This document shows, piece by piece, positions 42,007-49,842 of a DNA stretch of 64,000 nucleotides. The notes beneath the pieces were generated by a model. That model was not told where the DNA came from. It was given only the letters and a program-made list of their open reading frames with translations, and searched no databases. The translations under genes and the position numbers were made by a program. Position 1 is the stretch's first letter; the number at the start of each line of letters is the position of its first letter. This DNA is from an uncultured Alphaproteobacteria bacterium (GTDB taxonomy: Bacteria; Pseudomonadota; Alphaproteobacteria; RF32; CAG-239): assembly GCA_910576955.1 (NCBI GenBank), contig CAJTJB010000002.1, positions 1-64,000 of the forward strand. Direction: 5' to 3'.

Positions 42007-43650
42007 TTAGTTGCTGCGAGAAAATGCTTGCAATATATTTTTATTTATATTATGAGTTATTTGTTTTAGGTAGGTCCCATCGTCTAGAGGCCTAGGACGC
42101 GGCCCTCTCAAGGCTGCAACACGGGTTCGAATCCCGTTGGGATCACCAAATGCGATACCCTCAGTTTTTGAGGGTATTTTTTTGTTTAAAGAATTTATCA
42201 AATCAAAAGGTTTCCTTAGTGTATACGAGATTTTTTTATCTGTGATTTTCAAGTTCGAGAGTAAAATATTTAAAATCGCTCTTTTTGTTTCTACTCTCGA
42301 ACTTTTGAATATTTGGTAGGCATTTGCTGCCATAGACATTATCGTTGAAATGGCAATAGAAAAGTTTTCATCGGCTTCAGTTAATAAAGCAGATTTTCCC
42401 TCTAACTCATATTGTTCTTTTTTCAAATCTTCGTTCATATCACGGTATTCTTCGGGGGTTAAATGCCCTTCAAGCAGTAATGACCGCAAACGTTTGATTT
42501 TATCCTGACACGTATCGTATTTTTTACGCACAGCTTTGACTTCTCGATTGTGAGCTTCATTTTGTTTATTTATCAGTTTTTCAAGGTCTTTTTTGATATA
42601 TGTAAAAATTTCTTCCTTAATATATAGCTTTTTTAATTTATCCTCTATTGGCTTTAGGGCTTTTTTCTCACTTAATTGAGGATTGTCGCATTCTTTAAAG
42701 TGAGAACATTTTATATATACATATTCATTGGTTTTCACTTTTTTATAGCTACTCATCAAGCACCCGCATTTTCCGCATCTAACTAATCCTTGAAATATAA
42801 ATGGTTCTTCGGTTGTTTTGAAGTGTGTTTTTTCTTCTGGTTTGCGACCGTGCATTATATCTTGGCACATTTGAAACAATGCAGGAGAGATGAGTGTTTC
42901 GTATTGATGTTTAAATAAGTCTTCTTTATATACCATTTCTCCGATATAAAACTTATTATTCAAGATTCGATGTACTGCACTTGTATTTAGCGGTTTCCCA
43001 TTATATTTACTTGTTAACCCCCACTCTTTACATTGTTTAGCCATATCTTTTAATGAGTATAACCCTGTTGAATATTGTTTGAAGAGCTTTTGAATTAGTG
43101 GAGCTCGGTCTGTATCAACAATTACATCTGCTTTGCCGTCTGTTTTTCTGATATTTAAATAGCCTAAAGGTGCTCGGTACATACAAAATCCGTGTTCTGC
43201 TTGGTAATTCATACCGCTGACAACGTTATCCCGTAGAACAAGTGCATAATTTTGTGCCATAACTACATTTAATCCTAAAATAGTTAAATCGCCCGCTTTT
43301 GAATTTTTATGAAGTATCAAATTCTCTTGCACCAAGTGAAGCTCTATTTGACCCTCTTTACGCATTTCATCAAGCTTTGGATAGTCTTTGAGGTTACGCA
43401 TTAGGCGGTCAATTTTTAAACAAACTAATGCTACTCCACCACGTTGTTTTTTACAAAAATTCAGTATTTTCATAAAATTTTTTCGCTCACCTCGGGTTGA
43501 GCTTTCGACTAGTTCAGCGTCTTTTATTATCTCCAAGCCCATACGTTCACAATATTGTTTTAGTACTTCCTGTTGGTTTTGTAATGAACACCCCTCTTTT
43601 TCTTGCATTGAGGTTGATACACGCCGCAATAAAACTGCTTTTTTAATCAT
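42007..43650 (-). CDS. Large serine recombinase (element integrase)
   Basis: A 547-residue site-specific recombinase. Resolvase domain: Ser12 nucleophile in LLRRVSTSMQ, Asp81-Arg82 and Arg85 in IDRLMRN. Recombinase domain at about 160-270 (PLGYLNIRK, LNTSAVHRILNNKFYIGEMVYKE), a zinc ribbon with Cys292, Cys295, Cys315 and Cys321, then a coiled coil (about 333-430). Residues from about 502 are antisense tRNA-Glu and flanking host DNA, so the native C-terminus changes with integration. AAAGGAG precedes ATG. It should catalyse integration at tRNA-Glu. Confidence 0.9.
   Translation of the reverse strand: MIKKAVLLRRVSTSMQEKEGCSLQNQQEVLKQYCERMGLEIIKDAELVESSTRGERKNFMKILNFCKKQRGGVALVCLKIDRLMRNLKDYPKLDEMRKEGQIELHLVQENLILHKNSKAGDLTILGLNVVMAQNYALVLRDNVVSGMNYQAEHGFCMYRAPLGYLNIRKTDGKADVIVDTDRAPLIQKLFKQYSTGLYSLKDMAKQCKEWGLTSKYNGKPLNTSAVHRILNNKFYIGEMVYKEDLFKHQYETLISPALFQMCQDIMHGRKPEEKTHFKTTEEPFIFQGLVRCGKCGCLMSSYKKVKTNEYVYIKCSHFKECDNPQLSEKKALKPIEDKLKKLYIKEEIFTYIKKDLEKLINKQNEAHNREVKAVRKKYDTCQDKIKRLRSLLLEGHLTPEEYRDMNEDLKKEQYELEGKSALLTEADENFSIAISTIMSMAANAYQIFKSSRVETKRAILNILLSNLKITDKKISYTLRKPFDLINSLNKKIPSKTEGIAFGDPNGIRTRVAALRGPRPRPLDDGTYLKQITHNINKNILQAFSRSN
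42073..42148 (+). tRNA. trnE: tRNA-Glu (anticodon CTC), element attachment site
   Basis: 76 nt with acceptor GGTCCCA/TGGGATC, anticodon stem CGGCC/GGCTG with loop CTCTCAA (anticodon CTC), T arm ACGGGTTCGAATCCCGT and encoded CCA. Its 3' end (ATCACCA) runs into the left direct repeat of the integrated element, so this gene is the integration target and is left intact. Confidence 0.95.
42142..42460. repeat. Left 319-bp direct repeat
   Basis: Runs from the tRNA-Glu 3' end (ATCACCAAATGCGA) through the 3' part of the recombinase gene to CTTCGGGGGTT. It matches 57759-58077 over the whole length with roughly one difference in ten to fifteen bases. A hairpin (ATACCCTC/GAGGGTAT plus T-run) just inside can end transcription from the tRNA. 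Confidence 0.85.
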
Positions 43651-43727
43651 CTTATACTCCTTTCATTGTTTACACTATATCATAGCAATATAGACAAAAA
43701 CAATCAAAATCTATGTGCCTATGTTAA

Positions 43728-43810
43728 TTCTTGGTTATTGCCAAGAATAAGTGTTTATCCTTGGTTAAATTCTTAATTTTCATAGTTCTTTCTACGTTCC
43801 TAACCAAGAA
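43728..43810. promoter_or_regulatory. Cluster of CTTGGTTA-type sites
   Basis: Four related sites in 83 bases: TTCTTGGTTA (43728), CCAAGAATAA (43741, inverted), CCTTGGTTAA (43759) and TAACCAAGAA (43801, inverted). The first two form a hairpin TTCTTGG/CCAAGAA. They lie between the divergent recombinase gene and the replication genes, so they may be operators or iterons of an origin. Confidence 0.5.
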
Positions 43811-43888
43811 TCGTTTTCTTACTCTGACAATGTAATCAGAAGAAATGAAGGTTACATTGGTTTAACTTTTTTGTCTAAAAGGTGAAAA

Positions 43889-44017
43889 ATGAGTAAGATT
43901 GAAATAATAAAGTCGTGGTATCCTGATGAAATCATTTCTGATGAGGAAGCATTGGAGATATATGACCGTTTACTTCAATTCTTTTTTGTTCTGTACCAAG
44001 AAGACAAAGCCATTTAA
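43889..44017 (+). CDS. Micro-protein (42 residues)
   Basis: Short frame with AAAGGTG ahead of ATG 43889, product beginning MSKIEIIKSWYPDEIISDEEAL, acidic and helical, ending TAA 44017, 16 bases before the next gene. Looks like a real first gene of the replication-module operon; function unknown. Confidence 0.55.
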   Translation: MSKIEIIKSWYPDEIISDEEALEIYDRLLQFFFVLYQEDKAI

Positions 44018-44033
44018 ACGAAGGGATAAAAAA

Positions 44034-44627
44034 ATGGCAGAGAATAGTTTAAAAGAGATTTTGAAATCGGCACAGAAAAATTTTGGTATGTTTGGTGTGT
44101 TAGATTTGACCGGTCGCAAATTTGTTCAGACGGCAATTATAAATTGTTATGAGCTGTATGTATGTTATGACGAGAGCTTTATTAGGTCTTGTTGTAAGAA
44201 CCAAGGTATTAAATATAAGGATAATAAACCTTGCAATATGATTATCAAGTTAGCAATGAAAATTGGTGATAATTGTAATGAACGCACAAAAGCGCGTATT
44301 AGAACGTATGTGCGTGTGTTAAAAAGTTTTAAAGCTCGTGGATATAGCGTAGATACCGCTCAAAATAAGTTAAATAAATTGGGAATAGATTTTTTTGCCA
44401 ATCCAAGAAAAAGCAAGACGAAAGCTAAAAGTCTTGAAACTGATTCTTGTAAATCTAAACAACCTGTATTGAAGAGCTCGTTGAGTGGAAAACTTGCAAT
44501 GATGTTTGGTAAATATATTGGCTCAAGTAAAAATTATATCATTTGGGTTCATGGCGATAAGGTGAGCATCAGTACTCAAAAGGTACTATTGCAGAGTTTG
44601 AGTATCAAAGATTTTAAAAAAATATAG
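44034..44627 (+). CDS. Hypothetical element protein
   Basis: A 197-residue basic protein from MAENSLKEILKSAQKNFG. It has Cys pairs near the start (NCYELYVCY, RSCCKNQG), a helix-rich core with MIIKLAMKIGDNCNERTKARIRTYVRVLKSFKARGY, and a Lys/Ser-rich linker before the C-terminal IGSSKNYIIWVHGDKV. GAAGGGAT precedes the chosen start. Possibly a DNA-binding accessory of replication or recombination; not recognised. Confidence 0.6.
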   Translation: MAENSLKEILKSAQKNFGMFGVLDLTGRKFVQTAIINCYELYVCYDESFIRSCCKNQGIKYKDNKPCNMIIKLAMKIGDNCNERTKARIRTYVRVLKSFKARGYSVDTAQNKLNKLGIDFFANPRKSKTKAKSLETDSCKSKQPVLKSSLSGKLAMMFGKYIGSSKNYIIWVHGDKVSISTQKVLLQSLSIKDFKKI

Positions 44628-44636
44628 GCGATGTTT

Positions 44637-44668
44637 GAATTTGGGGGAGTAAATCCTCCCCCAAATTC
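44637..44668. other. Strong hairpin upstream of rep
   Basis: A perfect 13-pair stem GAATTTGGGGGAG / CTCCCCCAAATTC with a six-base loop TAAATC and no T-run after it, so it is not a standard terminator. It lies 80 bases upstream of the HUH-type Rep gene; such hairpins often carry the nick site of rolling-circle replication. Confidence 0.5.
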
Positions 44669-44748
44669 GTTGTGGTACAACGTTTTTAGGAAACTGTTGT
44701 ACTGTATACGTAATAAAACTGTATAAAATGTAAGAAAAGGTGTTTGTG

Positions 44749-45510
44749 ATGAAACGATTAAATTTTGCAGATAAATATGAAAAAAATGCAAATTATCAAC
44801 TTAATCAATTAAATAAAGCAATATACAGATATGGTGGCTCAGTTAATAATAAAGCACGTTTATATAAGTATGTAAGTAGTAAACGTCAGTATGAGATAAT
44901 GCAACCGAGAACATTAAAGTTTCTTGGTGACAAGATTACTAAGCAATTATCTAAAAAAATAAGTGCGAATTATGAGGGCAAATATTCTATGTTTACCCTC
45001 GTGACTGGTTTTAACTTCGGTAAAGATAATTGGAATATGAATTATGATAAGTTAAAAAAGCGCACTCAAAAATTATTAAAAGGGTATTCGTATATTGCAA
45101 CTATTGCATTAGATGAATTTCCTAAAGCACGATTTATGGATGAAGGTGTTTTAATGTCTTGGCACGTCCATGGTATATTTTTTAAGGAGCCTTCTCGGTG
45201 GTTTAAAGGAAAGATAAATCAAAAAATTTCTCCAGCGGGATATTTTATTACCCCTTTGGTCTTTCGGCACTATGACCGTTTGATTGATGCTGTTTACTAT
45301 GCGTTCAAAAGTCCTTTTGGCGGAAAAATACGATATAGAGATAGAAAAAATATCAAAACATCTAAAAATACTTCGATTTCTTTGAAGTCGTTATATGACA
45401 CCCTTGTTCACTTGAAAGGTGTTAAACGGCAAGATTTTATGTTTGCAGGCGGAAAAGGAAAGAAAATTTTGAAGCGTATTTTGGAGGATTTAAACAATGA
45501 AAGAGCTTAA
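44749..45510 (+). CDS. Probable HUH-type replication initiator
   Basis: A 253-residue protein showing the three rolling-circle Rep motifs in order: motif 1 MFTLVTGFNF, motif 2 MSWHVHGIFF (His-Val-His, the HUH pair) and motif 3 DAVYYAFKSPF (Tyr-x-x-x-Lys). Such enzymes nick one DNA strand and stay bound through the Tyr to start replication or transfer. The start at 44749 follows AAAAGG. It overlaps the helicase gene by 14 bases, as expected of a Rep-helicase module. The assignment is by motif only. Confidence 0.68.
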   Translation: MKRLNFADKYEKNANYQLNQLNKAIYRYGGSVNNKARLYKYVSSKRQYEIMQPRTLKFLGDKITKQLSKKISANYEGKYSMFTLVTGFNFGKDNWNMNYDKLKKRTQKLLKGYSYIATIALDEFPKARFMDEGVLMSWHVHGIFFKEPSRWFKGKINQKISPAGYFITPLVFRHYDRLIDAVYYAFKSPFGGKIRYRDRKNIKTSKNTSISLKSLYDTLVHLKGVKRQDFMFAGGKGKKILKRILEDLNNERA

Positions 45511-46765
45511 TAAGCAACAGAGGAAAGCAGTTCACACAACTAAACGTTTTGTATATGTTAATGCAGGCGCTGGGACGGGAAAAACTAGTGTTATAGAGGC
45601 TCGTGTTCGATATTTGATTAAAAAAGGAGCTTCTGTCAATAAAATATTGATTTTGGCATTTAATACAGAAGTGGTTAATCTTTTGAGAAAAAGATTTAGC
45701 AATGTCAAAGGGCTTAATATTCGTACTTTTCATAGTTTGGGAAAGGAAATAATAGAATGTTATCAAGGTTGTCCTATATTGGGTTGTGAAATTGTAGAGG
45801 ATTGTTCTAATTTTATCACCCAAATAAAAAAGCAATTCGGAATTAAGGGAATTAAAAACGATGATATTTTAGATATGTTTTCTCAATGCCGTGAGAATCC
45901 TAGTAATATAAGAAAATATAATTCTGATTTTCAGAGAATATATGAAGAATATGTTGCAATTTTACATAGGGATGGGATGTTTGATTATCCTGAATTTATA
46001 TGCGGTGCGAATGAAATTTTGCAAAAAAGAGTTAAAAAGATTGATAGGATATTTAAAACTTATCAGTATATTTTTGTTGATGAAAGTCAAGATTTGTCAC
46101 AAAGCCGCTTTGAATTATTAAGGCTATTGGTGGGTGAGAATACGTTTTTATTTATGGTTGGTGATGACGACCAACAAATTTTAGAATGGGCAGGCATTAA
46201 GAATAATATTCTTAAACGCTTAAATCATTATTATCCTGATTTGAAAATTTATACTTTGAATAAAAGTTATCGTTTAACCGCAGAAATTGCCGAGGTGGCA
46301 AATAACCTTATTTGTCATAATAAAAAACGTGCAAATAAAGTATTGCAACCCTTTAATACTCGAGAAGGGCATTTTAGGGTTATGGAGTTTCGCTGTTGTG
46401 AGGATGAAACAAAAAGTTGTGTTGAAAAAATTAACCGCTTATTGAAGAAAGGGGTTAATAAAAAAGATATTGCTGTTTTAGTGAGAAAGGAGAAAATGCT
46501 ATCAGCACAAATTAAAAGAACAGGTGTTTATTGTTCGACTATACATAAAAGTAAAGGAACAGAATTTAAGTATGTTTTTGTTTTGGGAGTAGAACGGGGA
46601 ATCTTTTCAGAAGATAGAGAAGAAGAACGCAGAGTGTTGTTTGTTGCGATAACTAGAGCGAAAAAATCTTGCACATTGACCTATATTCATAAAGGTATGC
46701 GCAAGATTGGTTGGCTTGATATACAAGTTTATAAATCAAAATTTATTAAGGAACTTTACAAATAA
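45497..46765 (+). CDS. UvrD/Rep-like superfamily 1 helicase
   Basis: A 422-residue 3'-5' DNA helicase, short for the family (UvrD is about 720). It has all core motifs: Walker A AGAGTGKTS, motif Ia ILILAFNTEVVNLL, Walker B FVDESQDLS, motif III VGDDDQQILEWAGI, motif IV NKSYRLTAEI, STIHKSKGTEFKYVFVLG (V) and LFVAITRAKK (VI). The 1B/2B subdomains are small. The overlap with rep implies that it unwinds the template after Rep nicking. Confidence 0.9.
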   Translation: MKELNKQQRKAVHTTKRFVYVNAGAGTGKTSVIEARVRYLIKKGASVNKILILAFNTEVVNLLRKRFSNVKGLNIRTFHSLGKEIIECYQGCPILGCEIVEDCSNFITQIKKQFGIKGIKNDDILDMFSQCRENPSNIRKYNSDFQRIYEEYVAILHRDGMFDYPEFICGANEILQKRVKKIDRIFKTYQYIFVDESQDLSQSRFELLRLLVGENTFLFMVGDDDQQILEWAGIKNNILKRLNHYYPDLKIYTLNKSYRLTAEIAEVANNLICHNKKRANKVLQPFNTREGHFRVMEFRCCEDETKSCVEKINRLLKKGVNKKDIAVLVRKEKMLSAQIKRTGVYCSTIHKSKGTEFKYVFVLGVERGIFSEDREEERRVLFVAITRAKKSCTLTYIHKGMRKIGWLDIQVYKSKFIKELYK

Positions 46766-47298
46766 TTATAAACCGTACGTCTTGAAACGCCATATTGCTT
46801 GGCGATGGTGGTTATAGGTGTGCGTTTATTGACTAATGCTTTTATTTCCTCAACTTGTTCGGTGGTTAGTTTCGGCTGACCGCCTTTATATTTGCCATGG
46901 AGTTTAGCGAGGGCAATGCCTTCCCGTTGACGTTCCAAGATTAAATTGCGCTCAAGCTCTGCAACCGCTCCTAGCATTGTCATCATCATTTTTTGATACG
47001 GGTCTTGTTTATTGGGCGCAAAAGTTAGGTTTTCTTTATGAAAAATAATTTTAGCGCCTTTATTGGTTATCTCCTCGACTAAATTTAGTAAATCCTTTGT
47101 GTTGCGGGCTAGTCTGTCCATTGAATGCACATTAACAACATCACCGACACGAATATTAAGCAACATTGCCTGTAATTCGGGACGATTGGTATTTTTACCG
47201 CTGATTTTTTCGATATATGCACGGTCGTAGGCAATATTTAAAAGCTGTCGTTCGGTGTTTTGGTCGGTGGTTGATACTCTGATATAGTTAAAAATCAT
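46756..47298 (-). CDS. Small serine recombinase (resolvase)
   Basis: A 180-residue resolvase: Ser9 in NYIRVSTTDQ, Asp61-Arg62 and Arg65 in SMDRLARN, E helix (GAVAELERNLILERQREGIALAK) and a C-terminal helix-turn-helix TPITTIAKQYGVSRRTVYNYL. The start at 47298 follows AAGGAGC. It may resolve multimers of the circular element. Its end overlaps the convergent helicase end by 10 bases. Last gene of the minus-strand operon with the two genes that follow. Confidence 0.88.
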   Translation of the reverse strand: MIFNYIRVSTTDQNTERQLLNIAYDRAYIEKISGKNTNRPELQAMLLNIRVGDVVNVHSMDRLARNTKDLLNLVEEITNKGAKIIFHKENLTFAPNKQDPYQKMMMTMLGAVAELERNLILERQREGIALAKLHGKYKGGQPKLTTEQVEEIKALVNKRTPITTIAKQYGVSRRTVYNYL

Positions 47299-47373
47299 AT
47301 TTTTTGGCTCCTTTATGTGAAATTGACGTTTATAATGTCGGTTTACAGATGTGAAATAAATACGTTTTAGCAT

Positions 47374-47946
47374 TTAGTCTGCACACTTTTTCTTATGTGC
47401 ATTTGCGGTATACTCGGTTTGCACAACCTCCAAACTTAATAAATACACCTGGCGCAGACATATCTGATATTTTTTTGAATGACTGATTTCTATGTTTTTG
47501 AGAGGTATGTCAGGTAAATCAGAGCTATCGTAAAAACATATTTTATCTTTGGCAATATGTCTGATAACCGTGTAATGGTCTGTCACTTTGCTTTTAATGC
47601 GAATATGCACGACTTTACCGATTGTCTGTTGCGCTTTGACGTAGTCGATAAATTCAGCAAGGGTTAGTTGTTTATTCCAAAAGGGTCGGTGTATGATTAA
47701 CCTCTGTTTGCAATGTCTTTCTAGCCATTCGTTTGCATATTGGAAAATGACTTCCAATCTTTTATGGTCTGCCCCGTAAGTATTTATTTCATATAAAGCA
47801 TCAAAATAATTTATGCCATAAATTAAATGGTCGTAGAGTTGTTGCCATTGTTTGCTTTTTAACTTTATTTTCAAGGCTTGCAGACTATTTAAAGTTGAAT
47901 ACACCGAGCAATAGCGTGAAAAATCTCCTTGTTTAAACGGTTTCAT
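47374..47946 (-). CDS. C39-like papain-fold protein
   Basis: A 190-residue protein with a papain-like layout: QGDFSRYCSVYSTLNSLQAL near the N-terminus (Gln6, Cys13 followed by an Asn helix), then KSKVTDHYTVIRHIAKDKICFYDSSD near residues 124-149, where the His and Asp could complete a catalytic set as in C39 peptidases. There is no signal peptide or ABC partner, so a processing protease of the Gly-Gly type is unlikely. Translation is coupled to the DUF3768 gene upstream (stop/start overlap). Function unknown. Confidence 0.55.
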   Translation of the reverse strand: MKPFKQGDFSRYCSVYSTLNSLQALKIKLKSKQWQQLYDHLIYGINYFDALYEINTYGADHKRLEVIFQYANEWLERHCKQRLIIHRPFWNKQLTLAEFIDYVKAQQTIGKVVHIRIKSKVTDHYTVIRHIAKDKICFYDSSDLPDIPLKNIEISHSKKYQICLRQVYLLSLEVVQTEYTANAHKKKCAD

Positions 47947-48275
47947 TAGTATTCCTCCGCAAACATTATAGTTAGGGTGCGATTAGTTTGATTTTCGTCA
48001 TCTGGTTGCGGAGAATAAAATTCATAATTCAAGTCATAAAGGTCAATTTTCCAAAATATTTGCTGCCCTTTATATTCAAAACAGCCAAAATCGTGTTCTC
48101 CGTACGGGTCATTGTCTTCGGTAAAATTATTAAATTCTTTAACCTTTTGTGTAATTTCAAATTGTTGAGGCATTGGTAGTGATGATATACCGTAAGTCAA
48201 TAATATTTGCCCGCCGCAGAATGTTTTACGAAATTTATCGTTTTGTTGCGCTATTTTTTTCACATCAATCTTCAT
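47946..48275 (-). CDS. DUF3768 protein
   Basis: A 109-residue protein that matches the alphaproteobacterial DUF3768 pattern: KIAQQNDKFRKTFCGGQILLTYGISSLP, EFNNFTEDNDPYGEHDFGCFEY, FWKIDLYD and RTLTIMFAEEY at the C-terminus. DUF3768 genes are frequent on plasmids and integrated elements. Its role is unknown. AAAGGAGC precedes ATG, and the frame of the leader peptide ends inside its start. Confidence 0.82.
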   Translation of the reverse strand: MKIDVKKIAQQNDKFRKTFCGGQILLTYGISSLPMPQQFEITQKVKEFNNFTEDNDPYGEHDFGCFEYKGQQIFWKIDLYDLNYEFYSPQPDDENQTNRTLTIMFAEEY

Positions 48276-48393
48276 ATTTTGCTCCTTTAAAATAAAAAAA
48301 AGAGCGGCAATCTTTCGACTGACGCTCGTTTAGTGGATTGAGGTTATAAACCGCTCTACCAACTATTTCTAACGTTATTGATAGAAGCGGCAT
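48265..48393 (-). CDS. Putative leader peptide (42 residues)
   Basis: ATG 48393 follows GAGGTT; the product MPLLSITLEIVGRAVYNLNP and onwards ends 11 bases inside the DUF3768 gene. A terminator-like hairpin lies within its own coding sequence (48294-48327), so this may be an attenuation leader. An upstream in-frame ATG at 48471 would lengthen it to 68 residues but has no ribosome-binding site. Confidence 0.45.
   Translation of the reverse strand: MPLLSITLEIVGRAVYNLNPLNERQSKDCRSFFYFKGAKYED
48294..48327 (-). terminator. Attenuator-like hairpin with T-run
   Basis: On the minus strand GAGCGTCAG pairs with TTGCCGCTC (one mismatch, one G-U) and eight T follow. It is placed between the promoter at 48503-48530 and the DUF3768 gene. 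Confidence 0.6.
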
Positions 48394-48471
48394 TTTAACC
48401 TCACTTTCAAATATACAAATCTGTTCCGCAAAAAGCAGAAGCTTGGTATTTGCATATTTTGTGAATATCAT

Positions 48472-48530
48472 AAAAACGAATCGATTCGTTTTTACTATGT
48501 ATAGTATAACATATTTTGACTAAAAGTAAA
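48472..48530 (-). promoter_or_regulatory. Promoter with palindromic operator
   Basis: On the minus strand TTTACT (48530-48525) and TATACT (48508-48503) with a 16-base spacer. Immediately downstream is a perfect 22-base palindrome (48472-48493, half-site AAAAACGAATC), placed where a repressor would block transcription of the DUF3768 operon. Confidence 0.65.
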
Positions 48531-48608
48531 GAAGAATATTACATAAAATCAATATCTTATTTCAAATAATTTAATTATATATGAAATTGACATTTGAAAG
48601 GATTAACA

Positions 48609-48818
48609 ATGCAAAAAATATTAGATTTGAGTGATACGGTTCAAACCGATAATTTAATAGCGGTGTTTCGCATGGAAATGCAAAAACTCCGCAAACAACT
48701 GAATAAGAAAAAGAGCTTTGTCTGCCGTTATTGCGGTAAACAAGCTCCGAAACCCCACGGCGGGAAATGTCCTTACTCCCCGTATAAAAACAAATGCCAT
48801 GAGTTTATTGAGGGGTGA
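48609..48818 (+). CDS. Small zinc-finger-like protein
   Basis: A 69-residue protein from MQKILDLSDTVQTDNLIA. The N-terminal half is a helix (FRMEMQKLRKQLNKKK) and the C-terminal half has CRYCGK and CPYSPYKNKCHEF, enough Cys/His for one zinc site. AAAGGA precedes ATG. Possibly a DNA-binding or regulatory protein of the element. Confidence 0.6.
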   Translation: MQKILDLSDTVQTDNLIAVFRMEMQKLRKQLNKKKSFVCRYCGKQAPKPHGGKCPYSPYKNKCHEFIEG

Positions 48819-48883
48819 ACTAATTAACCCTTTAATTTCTTAGCTGTGTTAACAAAATATTGACTTTTATCAAATAATATATA

Positions 48884-48917
48884 GATAAAATAAAGCTCCG
48901 AATAAATTCATCGGAGC
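48884..48917 (-). terminator. Rho-independent terminator
   Basis: GCTCCGA (48895-48901) pairs with TCGGAGC (48911-48917); on the minus strand it is followed by TTTATTTTA. It lies downstream of the gene at 48960-49133. Confidence 0.75.
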
Positions 48918-48959
48918 AATATTTTGAGCGTGTAGGTTATTTAGCGGCTACCAAATGAC

Positions 48960-49133
48960 CTATTTTTCTTTTCTGACACCTTTAAACGGCTTTTTATCTG
49001 ACTTTTGGTCAATAAATTTGCCGGTATTGGTATCACGCTTAACCCAACGGTCATTTTGTGGATTGTGGACTTGTGAACGGTTTCTTACAGCGCCGTTTCT
49101 ATGTCCGTCACCTGACGGTGGATTCGTTGCCAT
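48960..49133 (-). CDS. Conserved small basic protein
   Basis: A 57-residue protein from MATNPPSGDGHRNGAVRNRSQ with PQNDRWVKRDTNTGKFIDQK and ending PFKGVRKEK. I recognise this Gly/Arg-rich small protein as a common hypothetical in many genomes, but not its function. AGGAGGTGAT ahead of ATG is a near-perfect ribosome-binding site. It ends at its own terminator. Confidence 0.65.
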   Translation of the reverse strand: MATNPPSGDGHRNGAVRNRSQVHNPQNDRWVKRDTNTGKFIDQKSDKKPFKGVRKEK

Positions 49134-49170
49134 CTGTATCACCTCCTTCCTATTTTATCCTATAATAAAC

Positions 49171-49482
49171 TTAATCCTCAATATAAGCAAATTGGCTATT
49201 CACTTCTGAGATAAGCAACTTATTAATCTTGCAAGACGAATATGCTGGCTTTGCTTTATTAAACGCTGCTATAAAAGCTGATTTTGCTCGTTCAATTGAG
49301 CCTGAAAACCACAAAGTGGTATTAGGAAGCAAATATGTGCAGTGACTTTCTTTTATAGTAACCTTGGTATGTAAAAGCCCATTACTTGCATCAGCTATTT
49401 GTGAAGCAGATACATTGTTATCCGATAGGTCATAAGTGATTAAGATATCCTGGAAATTCCAATTAAAACTTGTATTTGCCAT
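49171..49482 (-). CDS. Hypothetical element protein
   Basis: A 103-residue protein beginning MANTSFNWNFQDILITYDLSD, with a beta-strand-rich composition and Cys at 48 and 84. No recognised family. GAAAGG precedes the start. It is divergent from the small RNA promoter. Confidence 0.5.
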   Translation of the reverse strand: MANTSFNWNFQDILITYDLSDNNVSASQIADASNGLLHTKVTIKESHCTYLLPNTTLWFSGSIERAKSAFIAAFNKAKPAYSSCKINKLLISEVNSQFAYIED

Positions 49483-49555
49483 TGTTTTTACCTTTCTTTA
49501 ACGGCTGTTAATTACACCAATACTCTCCTATACACTAAAGTATAGTCAAAAAGTA

Positions 49556-49666
49556 TTGACAAACTGAAAGGAAAGTGCATAATGGAAATCTATCTCACGG
49601 AAAGTCGCTATGCACTTTCCAAATTACAGATACCGCTTCTTCTGATTCGGTATCTGTTTCTTTTTT
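49556..49666 (+). ncRNA. Probable small RNA with its own promoter and terminator
   Basis: TTGACA (49556-49561), 16-base spacer, CATAAT (49578-49583) predict a start near 49590. The transcript would have hairpin 1 GGAAAGT/ACTTTCC (49599-49605 with 49614-49620), then hairpin 2 ACAGATACCG/CGGTATCTGT (49626-49635 with 49648-49657) and a T-run ending at 49666, giving about 77 nt. No ribosome-binding site or convincing frame is inside. It may act as a copy-number or defence regulator in the element. Confidence 0.65.
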
Positions 49667-49842
49667 AGCAGTATTAAAAAATAAAATCAAGACATTTTTT
49701 GTGAGGAAGATAAAAAAATATAAACGAGTTAATAAAGTGAGGTATTTATTATTTAAAATATAATTAAGATGTGAGAAAATAATAATTGACATTCAAAAAT
49801 GTATATGTTATAGAATGCACACATTATATGGAGGATTTTAAT

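Noticed and set aside
42137..42319. Open frame just after tRNA-Glu
   Set aside because: It lies within the repeat and antisense to the integrase; composition and position make it a shadow.
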